From Datura wrightii (Eukaryota > Streptophyta > Magnoliopsida > Solanales > Solanaceae), in contig JASDFA010000010.1 of the NCBI GenBank assembly GCA_035772735.1, positions 124,659,501 to 124,723,500 on the forward strand: a stretch of DNA of 64,000 bases, read 5' to 3'. The notes beneath the pieces are model-generated. The model saw nothing but the letters and a program-made list of their open reading frames with translations. It was not told the DNA's origin and searched no databases. Below are positions 24,290 through 35,899 of this stretch, piece after piece. Made by a program: the position numbers and the translations under genes. The stretch's first letter is position 1, and every line of letters begins with the position of its first letter.

Positions 24290-25373
24290 AAGTATCTAAG
24301 TACTCCAAACTATACCTTAAGGTCGTTGTTTTGTCCCTAGCGGACCTCCCACTAAAAGCTGCATAGCTAACTGAACAGAGCACCTTGAGTGCCTCTAAGG
24401 AATCAGAGTCCTAGAAAAGGAACCTTTGAAATTACCCACCTTCCATGCCTTCTTCTCGGCATTCCTCATATAATCATCCTGTTTCACGCCTACATATTCT
24501 TTACAAATTCTACAACTTCCTGGAAGGTTTTACCTGTAGAGACCATCTGAAGGGCTGACAGCTGAAGGTCCACATTTAGTCCCTTAAAAATCATTTGATT
24601 CTCTCCTCCTCAGTGAGTAATAAAGGCAGGGCATACCCAGACAGTGAGTGAAATCAAGCCTCATAGGATGCAACTAAAGAGGTCCCCTACTCGATGGTGG
24701 TGAACTCGTCTCGCCTTTGATCTCATAGGGTATGAGGAACATATTTCTCTAGGAAAGTGGAGTAGAACTGAGTCCAGGTTAATGGCGGTGACTACACGGG
24801 TCTGCACTTTACAAATTCACTCCACCAGAGTTTGATGTCTCACATCAGCTAAAAAGTAAAAAATTTCACCCCATACTTCTCTACTATTTCCCATTTTATA
24901 GAGTCTCTCGTGGCAGTCACTAATGAACTCATACGCGTCCTCAACCTCAGTTTCATAGAAAGTGAGACGCTTTATATTCGTAAACCTCCAAAACAAGTCA
25001 TGCTCCTCCCCAATCATCACCAGTCCAGCCATCAGCCTTTGAAACATCATTGCCTCTGAAATATCATATATAAGGGGAGCCACAATAGCTGCATGTTTTA
25101 TCCACGACTGTTGCTCTGATGGAGTCACTAGTTCTATTCCATTACCACGAGACCGCTCAGGAGTTTTAGGACCTAAGCCAGAACCTCGGAGGATGTCAGA
25201 GCGGCCGCAGCCTCTCCTTGCATGGGTATCTCCACCTCCACTGTCACTCTTTTTGGAGCTGCTGGAGGAGCTGGGATTCTGACTTTTTTTTAGTAGGATT
25301 AGGAGCACGAGCCCCTCCTCTGGTAGTAGCAGGCCTTCGCCCGAGACCTCAGCCCTGTCCTCTACCGCGAACT
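24290..25373 (-). pseudogene. gag: Gag of element M, main part
   Basis: The minus frame 25308-24817 (163 codons) includes a Ser/Gly-rich N-terminal region and FYETEVEDAYEFISDCHERLYKMGN, the start of the retrotransposon Gag domain. Beyond the TGA at 24817 the domain continues in other frames: LTWTQFYSTFLEKYVPHTL, RRDEFTTIE, ASYEA.FHSLSGYALPLLLTEEERIK. The 5' end of this gag lies 21.5 kb away at 46915-46978 because element 1 was inserted into it. Confidence 0.82.
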
Positions 25374-26982
25374 TGATGTGCTATGAGTTTACAACATTAT
25401 CGACGCTTAAAACTAAGAAAACAGTATGGACTTAGGTATGTTTATATGGATATAAGGCAATTTTACTTTGATTACAGGTAAAATAAGTGTTGGAACAAAC
25501 ATGTACAAAAGAAGCCTTAAAATGCCGAAAATCATCCAAAGTACTAGTCTCAGTACGAGCGATACTAAGAACTGTGATAAAAGTCAGAAGGATGAATTGG
25601 GAAGAAGGAAACCTATGACTCTTAGTATGATCCGTACCATAATGGTACAAGCCGTAACTGGAGTCATGGAAATATTTTGAAGTTGCACAAAGGCAGACTC
25701 CTGGTACGGATGGATTCACAAATAGTGGCATCAATGTACGAATCATACCAGGAGCCCTTGTGAACCTTAGAAGATTTTTAGTACTTGGAAGAACTTCAGA
25801 CAACAGTATAGACAGTACGAGTCGTGGAAAGAAGGTATGAGTCGTACCACAACTCTCGTGAAGAATTCTAGAAAATATCAAAGTTCTCAGGGCCAGACCA
25901 CGGAAGCAATGTACGAATCGTAGGATGAAGGTATGAGTCATACCAGGACACCAAAACTTAGCCAGATCTGTAGCAGCCAAGAACTTACGAACAGTAGGTA
26001 CGACCTGTACAATCTTGCTATGGGTCGTAGGACAAATCATGGCACAGGCGGCACCAGATATGGAAAACTCCCTATTGGCTTAGGAAAAGGTTTCTAATGT
26101 CTGTATAAATATCCTTTATGTTTTATTTTAGTTAGAGAAGGATAGAACTGAGTTAGTAGAGGTGTGAATATTTATTTTTGTGAATTCTTATCGAGTTTTG
26201 AAGAGCAATTCTTGGGATCCAATTCTTGATTTCTTACATTGTTATTTGATAATTAAATCTAAATTCCTTCCAATTGTTGTTGCAAGTATTTAATTATATG
26301 TTTGTTTATGAATGCAAATTACAATGTAGGGGTTGTGGGAACCATGGCAGATTAACAAACTAGCGTTGCACAAAAGTGATTCAAAACTAATGCGAAAAGC
26401 TTGTATTGTATTCTCTTCATGTTTAAACGTTTCTTAATTGTGTACAATGTTAGAACTTGCCCGAATTCTTTACTTGCTTGAGCCTAGAGCGGGAGAAATT
26501 AGGAAAAGAGAATTACAACAAAGCCTTGATCTTTACGATCAGTATATAACTTATGCTGTGGTCACATGATCGTTAAATTTGGAACATATTAATAATGGTT
26601 AGTTTGAAATAGCTCATGAGACCTGAATCGGTGATTGAGTATAGTTATCCAATATGGACGAACCAATCGTTTGTATGAACCCTAATTATCAGTTCTATAA
26701 GTAAGCATTCGGATTGATCACATATGTATACCTGAAGTAGTTATGAACCCATGCAGAACACTTGTTGTTTTCAAATCTTGATTTAAATCACAATCATAAT
26801 CTTTACTTTACCATTGTTCTCTTTAAGGCCCAATTTGGAGATAACTCACCAACAAGTTCACTACCGGCATTAATATAGATCTTCCATATTCCTCATGGGT
26901 TCGACCCCAACTTCTTAGTTGGGTTCTTTATTGACAATGTCGCTTTATACTTCGTCAGGAGGTGTGAGTTTGAGCGTTATCA
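25374..26982 (+). mobile_element. 5' LTR of element 1, 1609 bp
   Basis: It runs from TGATGTGCTATGAG to GAGCGTTATCA and is homologous to 32442-34042, 41568-43178, 45241-46914 and the fragment 48232-48956. Near-palindromic TACGANTCGTA words fill 25540-26045. A TATA box (TATAAATA, 26104-26111) follows about 60 bp after the last word. The remaining U5-like part has long blocks shared by all copies (for example TTACTTGCTTGAGCCTAGAG). Confidence 0.92.
25540..26111 (+). promoter_or_regulatory. LTR promoter of element 1: palindromic word cluster and TATA box
   Basis: Words such as GTACGAATCGTAGG, GGTATGAGTCGTACC, GTACGAATCATACC and CAGTACGAGTCGTGG recur about every 30-60 bases, often in pairs separated by 10-12 bases (for example 25815-25850). 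TATAAATA at 26104 is the probable LTR TATA box. The same order of words then TATA occurs in the LTRs at 32442, 41568 and 45241 (TATA at 33103, 42234 and 45991). Confidence 0.7.
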
Positions 26983-26987
26983 AAAAG

Positions 26988-27005
26988 TGGTGTTGTTGCC
27001 AGGGA
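26988..27005 (+). other. Primer binding site, tRNA-Asp type (element 1)
   Basis: TGGTGTTGTTGCCAGGGA differs from the tRNA-Asp complement TGGCGCCGTTGCCGGGGA at three positions, each a C-to-T or G-to-A change. It starts five bases after the LTR end. Confidence 0.82.
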
Positions 27006-27182
27006 ATATGGCTAAGATTAGATTAATTTCTTGTATTTAACTTTTGGTTGTTATTTCCTGAATTACATTCTATTTTTATTTTTGGATATCCACAGGTTGT
27101 TTCTTGGTGAATGCCTAGTACTCATCAAAGTGGAAACCCCCTGATTCCATTGGATCTCGAACTTTAACGAACACTGCGAAGG

Positions 27183-28545
27183 ATGGAAAATAAAGAGCAA
27201 AGAGATGCCCGCAAAGCTGAAGAAACTAGGCAAGCCGAGCTAGATCGGCAAGCTGCACTTCAAGATGTGGAGGATGCTCAAGATGAGGTCGTGAATGTTG
27301 GTCGACATGGGAGGGACAGCAGAGGCAAAAGATATTCCCCTCAATTCTTTGATGAAGATGACCCGGACATCGATGAAGTCGGGTCAACCGGAGCAATTGT
27401 ACCACCACCACCGCCTGCTGGGGCCAAATTTGACATCACAAGCACCATGATTCATTTTTTAAACATGAAAGGGTTGTTCAGTGGTCATGAAACTGACCAT
27501 GCCAACTTGCTCTTAATGAACTTCGTGGGAATATGCAAAGCGTACAGGTTGCCCAGAGTCAGCCAAGATGCATCAAAATCAGATTTTCCCCTTTTCTCTT
27601 CTATTGAGGCTACTTTATGGTTATCAAAGTTGCCCAAAGACTCCATAACCAACTGGAGGGAGCTCAAGCAAGCTTTCTTAGAGAGATTCTTCCACCATCC
27701 ATAATGCTGCAGCTTAAGGAAGAAATTTATAACTTCCGACAACTTAAAACTGAGGCACTTCATGAAACCTGGCTGAGGTTCAAGAAGGAATCCCCGATGA
27801 AAGTTTGTTAGAAATTTTTTATAGGTCCTTAAACAACAGTACCAAATTTGTAGCGGAAGGAGAAGCACTGATGAGTCACACCTGGGAGCAAGCCACTACC
27901 ATTCTTGACAGGGTGACAAAACCAAATAGGGCATAGCACACCCAGGAGGCAGACACAACAGTCGCTACATATGCTATTGACTTGACTGCAGACAAACATA
28001 GGAAAGAAGAACAACGTGACCAGGAGTTGGCTCATATGCGCACATCGTTGGATTTGCTTACTAAGAACACTATGGGAGCTTGAGCCAGAAAGGTGAGTGT
28101 AGTTGGGACACAAGGACAGGAGCCAGGGCCAGACCACTCAGATTCCAAGGAGGAGGCAAACTTCTTGGATAACCAGGTGGTGGGTTTTCAAGCCGATGCC
28201 CAAGGGTCTGGATAAGAAACTTGGTGCCAAGGTTTTGGAAACCAAGGTTGGAACCAATATAGAGATAACTATAACCGAAATGGGTGCAGAGATAGAACCC
28301 GAGGTCGTGAGCGCAAAAGAGACTGGAGAAGGAATGATGGCTACTGCAACAACCGAGCTGGAGTGTACGTGTCTCCTAATGCATGTGAGGTGGAGGCTGG
28401 ACAGCCAAAGTTAGAGAGAATGATGACTGAGATGATGAAAAAGGTGAGGTCCACAGATGATCAATTGAAGGAAATCTATGGTGATATATCAAGCATGGGT
28501 CAGAGAGTGGAATCACATACGACAACTGTCACAAATTGAACAGCA
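27183..28545 (+). pseudogene. gag: Gag of element 1
   Basis: The ATG at 27183 opens 173 codons: a charged N-terminus (KAEETRQAELDRQAALQD), an acidic DEDDPDIDEVG stretch, and a Gag core with FDITSTMIHFLNMKGLF and ITNWRELKQAFLERFF. A frameshift near 27700 moves to the frame with MLQLKEEIYNFRQLKTEALHETW. Later parts (DSKEEANFLDNQV, NQYRDNYNRNGCRDRTRGRERK, MMTEMMKKVRSTDDQLKEIYGDI) are in further frames up to about 28545. No zinc knuckle is seen; an Arg/Asn/Gly-rich stretch may bind RNA instead. Bases 28546-28899 are a degraded linker. Confidence 0.88.
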
Positions 28546-28899
28546 GCTAGGGTAACTATCAGTATCTATGAACCCTAGGCAAAAGGCCACGTTACCTAGA
28601 AAAATAGTAAAAAATCCAAAGAATGATGGTCAATGTATAGCTATGCTGACTAGGAGTGGAAAGACTACTGTTGACCCCCCTCTACCGGTTGTAGATGAAA
28701 GAAAAAAAGGGAGCATGATTGAATATGAGAACGATGTCACTGAGAAGGAACATAAGGAGGATGTTGAGTTGCCTGAGGCCCCAATTGGTGAAAAGGTCCT
28801 GAAGTTGAATAAGGACAAATGAAAATTTACAAGGCTATTCCGCCATCACCGCCACCATTCCCCCAAAGAATAAAGAAGTAGGCGAAAAATGGTAAGTTT

Positions 28900-29552
28900 C
28901 TGAAATTCTTGTCGATGCTCAAACAATTATCTGTGAACATAACATTGGTCGAGGCTTGGGAAAAAATGTCCGGATATGCTAAGTTTATGAAGGACCTTGT
29001 GACGAAGAAGTGGTTCATGAGTTATGAGCCCGTTGATAATGTACACCATTGTAGTGACATAGCTTCACAGGTCCTTGCCTAGAAAAAGGAAGATCCATGT
29101 GCTTTTACTATTCCATGTACAATTGACGTTGTTGAGTTTGCAAGGGCACTCTGTGATCTGGGAGCAAGCATCAATCTAATGCCATTGGCTGTGTTTAAGT
29201 AGTTGGGCTTGGAAGCCCCCACATCGACTACCATGTGGTTGCTGATGGCCGATAGAACTATGAAGAAGCCTGTAGGGATCCTGTTCGATGTGCTTGTCAA
29301 AGTTGACAGATTTATATTCCCAGCAAACTTTGTAATCCTTGATTGCGAGGTTGATTATGAGGTCCCCATCATTTTGGGGTGACCACTTCTTGCTACTGGG
29401 AGGGCCTTAGTAGATGTGGAGGCTGGCCATTTGAAATTTAGACTAAATAAAGAAGAGGTCACCTTCAATATCTGCCTATCAATGAAGCAACCGAAGGAAT
29501 TTAGAGTGGTCTCAGCGATAAAAAATGAATCTAAGTTCCTTGATGAAGTATA
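28900..29552 (+). pseudogene. pro: Aspartic protease of element 1, one frame with three stops
   Basis: A single frame reads MSGYAKFMKDLVTKKWF, FTIPCTIDVVEFARALCDLGASINLMPLAVFK, LLMADRTMKKPVGILFDV, FVILDCEVDYEVPIILG and NICLSMKQPKEF. The active-site DLGA is intact. Stops: TAG near 29081, TAG near 29200 and TGA near 29380 (former CGA). It resembles the proteases at 36016-36635 and 54878-55672. In an intact element it would cleave Gag. Confidence 0.9.
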
Positions 29553-29599
29553 AGTAGTCAAGAGACTTGGGTTGTGCTGCGACATTAAATCAGGCGCTT

Positions 29600-29702
29600 C
29601 TTGGGAGACAACCCAAGTGGTGTCTTGGTGAATTCTAAGTAACTGAGCCACCTGCGTCATGTCGTGACATTAAATCAAGCGCTTCTTGGGAGGCAACCCA
29701 AG
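29600..29702 (+). repeat. Two AGGCAA-loop hairpins after the protease stop (element 1)
   Basis: CTTGGG-AGACAA-CCCAAG (29600-29617) and CTTGGG-AGGCAA-CCCAAG (29685-29702) are 6-bp perfect stems with a 6-base loop, 85 bp apart, each preceded by TAAATCA.GCGCTTC. The first lies about 48 bases after the protease stop. Element 2 has the same pair, and the tandem units have one with a different stem and the same loop. Confidence 0.85.
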
Positions 29703-29769
29703 TGAATTAACTAATGTGTGTTTAGTATGCAGGGAAAACAAAAACAGGTGGAAGAAAAATTGCTTAAGA

Positions 29770-30177
29770 GGCAGGTGATATGGCTCTTAGTATGACTCGC
29801 GAGAGGTTTGTACGATTCGTGGTGAGAATTAGAGATGTACTTTAGTGCATAAGTTTAGGGTACGGTTGGTCCTACGACTCGTAACTTCATTGTACGGATC
29901 GTAGTACTCACTGTGCCTATGAACTATGCAAGGCATGGACCATAATGAATAGAAAAGACCTATGAGTCATTGTATGAATCATACTCTAGTTGTACGAGTC
30001 GTGGGATGCGCTCGTAGGTCCACAGGTATGTTTCTCAATCTCTCTGTTACGGGTCTAAGGGACGAGTTGTAGGTCTTCCTACATCTCATGGTATGAGTCA
30101 TGACGGGTCAAAAAAATTTTCAAAAAAAGCACCCGACTCGGCCCATATTTTTCAATTCTACCTTATAACCTATTTAA
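29770..30177 (+). promoter_or_regulatory. Predicted internal promoter for ORF2 (element 1)
   Basis: From 29785 to 30110 the words TACGATTCGTGG, CCTACGACTCGTAA, GTACGGATCGTAGT, GTATGAATCATACT, TGTACGAGTCGTGG and GGTATGAGTCATG recur, the same family as in the LTR. GGCCCATATTTTT (30141), a plant site II-like GGCCCA, and TATTTAA (30171-30177) follow. Element 2 keeps both at the same spacing. Inference: a promoter for ORF2. Confidence 0.55.
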
Positions 30178-30335
30178 GCTCAAAACAAGTCATACCCTTC
30201 TCCCACGCACTCAAAACTGAAGTCATGACCAAAACTCATGACTCTCTCACACCCGTAACTCAAAATCAAAGATCAATTGAGCAATTTCTTGCTCAATCAA
30301 TTTCTTCCAACCCCAATTTCTGATTACCAGTCTAA

Positions 30336-31153
30336 GTAAGTAGTTATCAAGTAAGTATATTGCTTTGAATTTGATAAAACTTGTATGCTTGATGTAACTG
30401 TGCTAAACCCCCTGCGATTCCTCATTGTTTCTTGAACAAAATTGAAAAAGACAATGACTATGGGTGTGATTAAGCCATGTGTGACTGGGAAAGAACACGA
30501 AGTGATGAAATTGCACACTGAACCACTAACAATGGAGTTATGGGTAGTGATTAAGAAAGGGAGGGATGAGTAGTTGTATAATGGGTTAAAATACATGCCA
30601 AGACCTGGGGAACTATGAGTACCCAAAATATAAAATAGAGCTCCCTGTAAACTGAACCAAAATCTAGGCAGGGATAGGCTTCACGAGCCTTCTTATGACT
30701 TGTGGTTACATAGTATGACTCGAGGATGGCTCGTTGGGACTGTCCCAAGACAAATTTAAAAATACATAGGGTACGAATCCTAGTATGTCTTGTGGTTTAC
30801 TACTACGAGTTGTACCTAGCAATCGTACCAAAAATATGGAAAGGGTCAAGTCCACAAGTGACAGTACGATCCTTCCTACGACTAATGGAATCAACTTACG
30901 GGTTGTACCATGACTCTCGGAAAAATACAAAAAATTGGTGAATAGGGGTATCCTCATACGACTCGTGGTACGGACCGTACCTTTGTAGTACAAGTTGTAC
31001 CTCATAGGCGTAGCACTGATCTAACACATTATGGGTCTTAGTACGAATCGTACCTCTAGGGTACGATCTACACTGTTGACCTGTGATAAACTTTAGAGGA
31101 CTTAATTCTTGCTTTTTTGTCTCAGTTATGGAATTTTATCCCTCTTTCTACAG
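30336..31153 (+). other. Predicted intron in the ORF2 leader (element 1)
   Basis: Two adjacent donors, GTAAGTAG (30336) and GTAAGTAT (30351), precede an acceptor CCTCTTTCTACAG ending at 31153, six bases before the ORF2 ATG at 31159. The interior has no open frame and carries another cluster of TACGA-type words at 30700-31080. Element 2 has donor and acceptor at matching places. Confidence 0.55.
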
Positions 31154-31158
31154 GCACA

Positions 31159-32441
31159 ATGACGCTGAAGCGTAAAGCATCAAAGGAAACTGCACGAAGG
31201 ACACTACTTAATGAAACCTTCAAATCTGATCAAGCAGGCAGCTCCCCTAGTGGTTCAGTAGAGGAATATAGGGTCGATACATCAGAAAATTATGGGACCC
31301 AAACCACTAGGGCGAAGGCCACAGCCCAAGTAGTGGCGGCTACTGCCACATCTACCGGAGCTGCCCTATCTGAGGAGGGATCTGAGGAAGGAGCTCAGGA
31401 GTCGGGAAGTGGCTTTAATGCAGAAGAGGGGTCCGAGGAGACCCAATATGGAGAGGAAAGTAGTGGTGATGGTTTAGAGGAGGAGGCACCAAACGCTGAG
31501 AAGGCATAATAGTGCACCGGGGTTAGGAGTGCTTGATTGAAGGACAACAGATAACAGATATTGGCCTGATCCGGGATGAAATGAACCCGATGAGTTGAGC
31601 CCGATTTTCCACCGCCATTCTACTAACTCGACCTATTGGGGGCACACAGGTGAAGTCCCCCACCTCACAGGAGCAGGGAGAGACACTGGCTACAGATGTT
31701 GGTTATTCAGATACAGCTACTAGCACTTCTTCTACACCACATACCAGCCGCCCGAGTAAGACCTCAACAGGATACACCCTAGTACCCTAGGATTTTCTCC
31801 AGAAGTTGGCCAAGAGACTGACCACGACCGAAGGAAAGATACAATCAATTATGGAGAATGTCAAGCCTTGGGTGAAAGCCAAGATTGAGACAGCTGCACA
31901 GGTCTTGCATGCCCAACTTGACGGGTTTGAGAGTCGATTTTGATATGCACATGGTAGAGAAGATGGATATAATCAACCTCCATGAGGAGTTGGAGATCTT
32001 CAGAGCCAAGTGGCCGAGCGGTCATCACGGTAGCAGGTAGTCATAGCAGCCCCCACTCTTCTTGACCTTGATATGGATCTGGATGAGTATCTTGATTTGG
32101 TGGCCTACTGGGAGCCCACAGCAATAGGAAAAGCAAAAGGGAAGAAGAGGGTATCCGAGGGTACTGGAGATAAGACCCCGAGAAAGAGAAAGAAGAGAGA
32201 AAGAAGAGAATGCAAGCGAGCCGAGTAGAGACCCTACAGACTCATGACGCACACCTATTAGAGCTACAGGAATAAGCTAGAGGAGCAGGTAGCTCCACCG
32301 TGGCCCAGACTGAGCTTTCTAGTGGCAGGGACCCTTGGGGCCAGCCAAATTCAGCCTCGACCATTCCAGAGGCTGTAGAGATGGCCGAGACCACTAAGGG
32401 GGTATCCACTCCCCCTGTTGACACACCATTGAGTACGCTGG
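31159..32441 (+). pseudogene. ORF2 of element 1, with core-domain deletion and element 2 insertion
   Basis: The ATG at 31159 begins MTLKRKASKETARRTLLNETF, then an acidic Ser/Glu-rich stretch to a stop at 31509. About 700-800 bp present in element 2 (38400-39195), which hold the conserved domain, are missing here. The frame resumes with FLQKLAKRLTTTEGKIQSIMENVKPWVK and a basic KTPRKRKKREKKR stretch that could be a nuclear signal. Stops interrupt it. Element 2 is inserted after 32441, and the last 22 codons lie at 43179-43245. Function unknown. Confidence 0.75.
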
Positions 32442-34042
32442 TGATGTGTTGTAAATTTACAACACTTTCGACGCTCAAAACTAAAGAAAATAGCATGGAC
32501 CTAGGTGTGTTCATATGGATATAAGGTACTTTTCTTGTGTTTTCAGGTAAACTTATGTGTTGAAACAAGATTGTGCAAAAGAAGCTTAAAAAAAGCAGAA
32601 ACTGAGTCAAACTGATAGTCTTAGTACGAGTAGTACACTGATGGTACAAATCATATGAAGACTCGTGGAAATGTTTACAAGAATGAGCTGAGCAAGAAGC
32701 AACCCATGACTCACAGTACGGGTTGTATGATCATTGTATGATTCGTAAATTCAAGTTGTGGAAAGATTAATAAAAATTACATAAAAGTTGACTCTGGGTA
32801 CAGATGATTACAGTATGAGTCTTAATGGCAAGGTACGAGTCATACCAAGGCACTCGTGACAAACATTAGAAAAATTCAGAGTCTTCAGATTCAGACCATG
32901 GATGTTCAGTACGACTCGTAGGAAGATGGTACAAGTTGTACCAAAGCACCAACACTTAGCCCAATTTTAGCAAGCAACAGACCTACGGATGGCAGGTACG
33001 ACCCGTACAAGCCTGTCATGAGTCGTAGGTCTAATCGTGGCACGAGTTGTAGCAGATATGGAAGTTTACCCTGTTAGCTTAGAAAAAGGATTTTTATGTC
33101 TATATAAATACATTTTATGTTTTATTTTCATAGAGAGGAATGGAGAAGTAATTATGAGTGATTAGAACTGATTAACAACGAAGTTAAGGAGATATAGATG
33201 TGAGAATTGAGTTGTTCAACTTGTGATCAACCTTTCCTTGATCTTCATACTGTTCTTAAGGATTTTGCTGATTAATTCAAGGAAGTTTTTCTCTCAATTA
33301 GTAAGTATTGATTTATGTCCTTACTTATGCAAACAAATCACAATCTTGCAACTATGAGAGGCTAAAACCTCCATAGCTAGTGTTGTGGGAACCATGGTGG
33401 ATTAACAATATAGGGTTACATAAACGCGATTCAAAACCAATGCAAACAATTGTATTGTATTCTCTTCATGCTTAAACGTTTCTTACCAGTGTACAACGTC
33501 AGGACTTGCCCAAATTCTTTACTTGCTTAGGTCTAAGAGGTAGAGATTAGGAAAAGAGAATTACAACAAAGCCTTGATCTTGATGATCATTGTATTAAAT
33601 TGAGTTGTGGTCGCAAGATAGTTAAATTTGGGTCATATTTATAACAGTTAAATTGTAATCACTCATGAGACCTGGTCGGGTGATTTAGTATAGTCATTCT
33701 ATAGGGACCGATTGGTCTTTTGAATGAACGCTAGTTATCAGTTCTACAAGTAAGCATTGGTGACGATCACGTATATATACCCAAAGAAGTTATGAACCCA
33801 TGGGGAACACAAAACCCTAGTTATCTTTAATTCTTTATTTCACCTATAATTTTGATTGTGCTTTTAATTATTGTTTCCTTTTTAAACCCCCAATTTGGAG
33901 TAACTACCTAACAAGTTCACTTACCGGCTTTAGTCTAGCTCTCCCCTATTCCCTGTGGGTTCGACCCTAACCTCTTTGTTGGGTTCTTTATTGACAACAT
34001 CCGCTTCATACTTCAGTAGGAGGTATGGTTTGAGCGTTATCA
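32442..34042 (+). mobile_element. 5' LTR of element 2, 1601 bp
   Basis: It begins TGATGTGTTGTAAATTTAC and ends TTTGAGCGTTATCA. Palindromic-type words lie at 32620-33055 (GTACGAGTCATACC, CAGTACGACTCGTAGG, GGTACGACCCGTAC). TATAAATA is at 33103-33110. It lacks a polypurine tract on its left, as expected for a 5' LTR. Confidence 0.93.
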
Positions 34043-34047
34043 ATAAG

Positions 34048-34065
34048 TGGCACCGTTGTCGGGAA
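34048..34065 (+). other. Primer binding site, tRNA-Asp type (element 2)
   Basis: TGGCACCGTTGTCGGGAA differs from the tRNA-Asp complement at three positions, all transitions. It begins six bases after the LTR end. Confidence 0.85.
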
Positions 34066-34236
34066 ATACGGTTAAGAATAGATTATTAGCTTGTCTTTGA
34101 TTTTTTGGTGGTTATTTCCTTAATTACATTTTCTTTTTGTTTTTCTTGATACCCACAAGTTGTTTCCCGGTGAATTCCATGCACTTGGAGTAGCAAAGAT
34201 CCCCTTATTCCATCGAATCCAGGAGCACTGCACAGG

Positions 34237-35571
34237 ATGGAGAACCAGGACCAAAGAGTCGCCCGTATAGCTGAAGAAGCAAGGCAGGCCGAGCTCGCTC
34301 GGCAAGCTGCACTTTAGGATGCGAATGATGTTAGAGAAAAAGTAGTGAATGTTGGTCGACACAGGAGGGGCAACAGAGGTTACATACTTTCCCCTCAGTT
34401 CTTCAATGGTGAGGACCCAGACATTGATGAAGTTGGGTATAGTGGAGCAATTGTGCCACAACCACTACCCGCTGGGGCCAAATTCGATATCACGAGAAGC
34501 ATGATTCAATTGCTAAATATGAAAGGTGTGTTCAGTGTTCATGCAGCGGATGACGCCAAACTACACTTGATAAACTTCATAGGAATATGCAAGGTGTACA
34601 GGTTGCCCGAAGTAAGGCAGGATGCCATACGGCTCAGACTCTTCCCCTTTTCTCTATCAGGGGAAGCCACATTATGGTTATCGGAGTTGCCCAATGACTC
34701 CATAACCAATTGGAGGGAGCTCAAACAGGCTTTTTTGGAGAGATTCTTCCCCACCTCCAGAATGTTGCAGCTAAAAGACGAGATCTACAACTTCCCACAA
34801 ATTAAGACAGAGGCACTTCATGAATCCTAGTTAAGGTTCAAAAAAAAGTTAATAAAGTGCCCGAACCCCAAGATCCCAGATGACAATTTGTTGGAAATCT
34901 TTTACAAGTATTTCAATAATAGTACCAAAGCTATAATGGACATGGTGGCAGGAGGAGCATTGATAAGTCACACCTAGGAGCAAGCTGCCACTATTCTTGA
35001 CAGGGTGACTAAGACAAACAAGGCCTTGCATACGAGGGAGGCTGTTGCAGTGGTCGGTACATATGTTGTTGGTTTGACTGCAGACCGACGAAGGAAAGAA
35101 GAAGAACGAGACTAGGAGTTGGCTTATATGCGCACATCATTAGACCTGCTGGAAAAGCATATTGTGGGAGCCGAAGCCAAAAAGATAAACGCAGTGGGAA
35201 CTCAAGGAATAGAACAGGGAGCTGATCACTCTGATTCCGAGGAAGAGGAAAACTGCTTGGATAGCAAAGTGGCGAGTTTCCAAGCCAACGCCCAAGCGTC
35301 TGGACAAGACAATTGGCGCCAAGGTTCTAGAAATCAAGGTCGGAACCAATATAGAGACAACTACAGCAGAAACGGGTTCAGAGACAGGAGACGAGGTTGT
35401 GAGCGCAAAGGAGAATGGAGAAGAAACGATGGATACCACAATGACTGGGCTGGAGTTTATGTGCCTCCCAATGCTCGAGAGGGGAAAGTTGGGCAATCAA
35501 AGTTGGAGAGCATGATGGCTGAGATGTTGAAGAAGGTGAGGTCCACTGATGAGCAACTAAAGGAGATCTGA
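34237..35571 (+). pseudogene. gag: Gag of element 2: one frame broken by stop codons only
   Basis: From the ATG at 34237 one frame can be followed to 35571 without a frameshift. It holds FDITRSMIQLLNMKGVF, RLFPFSLSGEATLWLSELP, ITNWRELKQAFLERFFPTSRMLQLKDEIYNF, then MRTSLDLLEKHIVGAEAKK, a Gln/Asn/Arg/Gly-rich stretch (RQGSRNQGRNQYRDN, RDRRRGCERKGEWRRNDGY) and MMAEMLKKVRSTDEQLKEI. Internal TAGs fall near 34315, 34828, 34975 and 35113, at former CAG or TGG codons. No zinc knuckle. Bases 35572-35899 are a degraded linker. Confidence 0.9.
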
Positions 35572-35899
35572 AGCGACTTATCAAGTATGGGTCTGAATGT
35601 GGAATCTCATCCTACAACCATCAAGAAAATTGAACATCAACTTGTCAACTGTCAGCATAAATGCACCCTAGATAAAAGGGTACACTACCTAGCAACACCA
35701 TCCAAAACTCAAAGAACGATGGCCATTGCATGACGGTGATGACTAGGAGTGGTAAGACCACAGTTGACCCCCATTTCCAGTTGTAGTTGAATGGATGAAA
35801 GAAAGCATAATGGATGAGAATGAGAAGAGTGTTGAGAAAAAGGGCGCTGAGCATGCTGAGGCCCAAAGAGGTGAAGAAGATCCTGACAATGTCCAAGGA

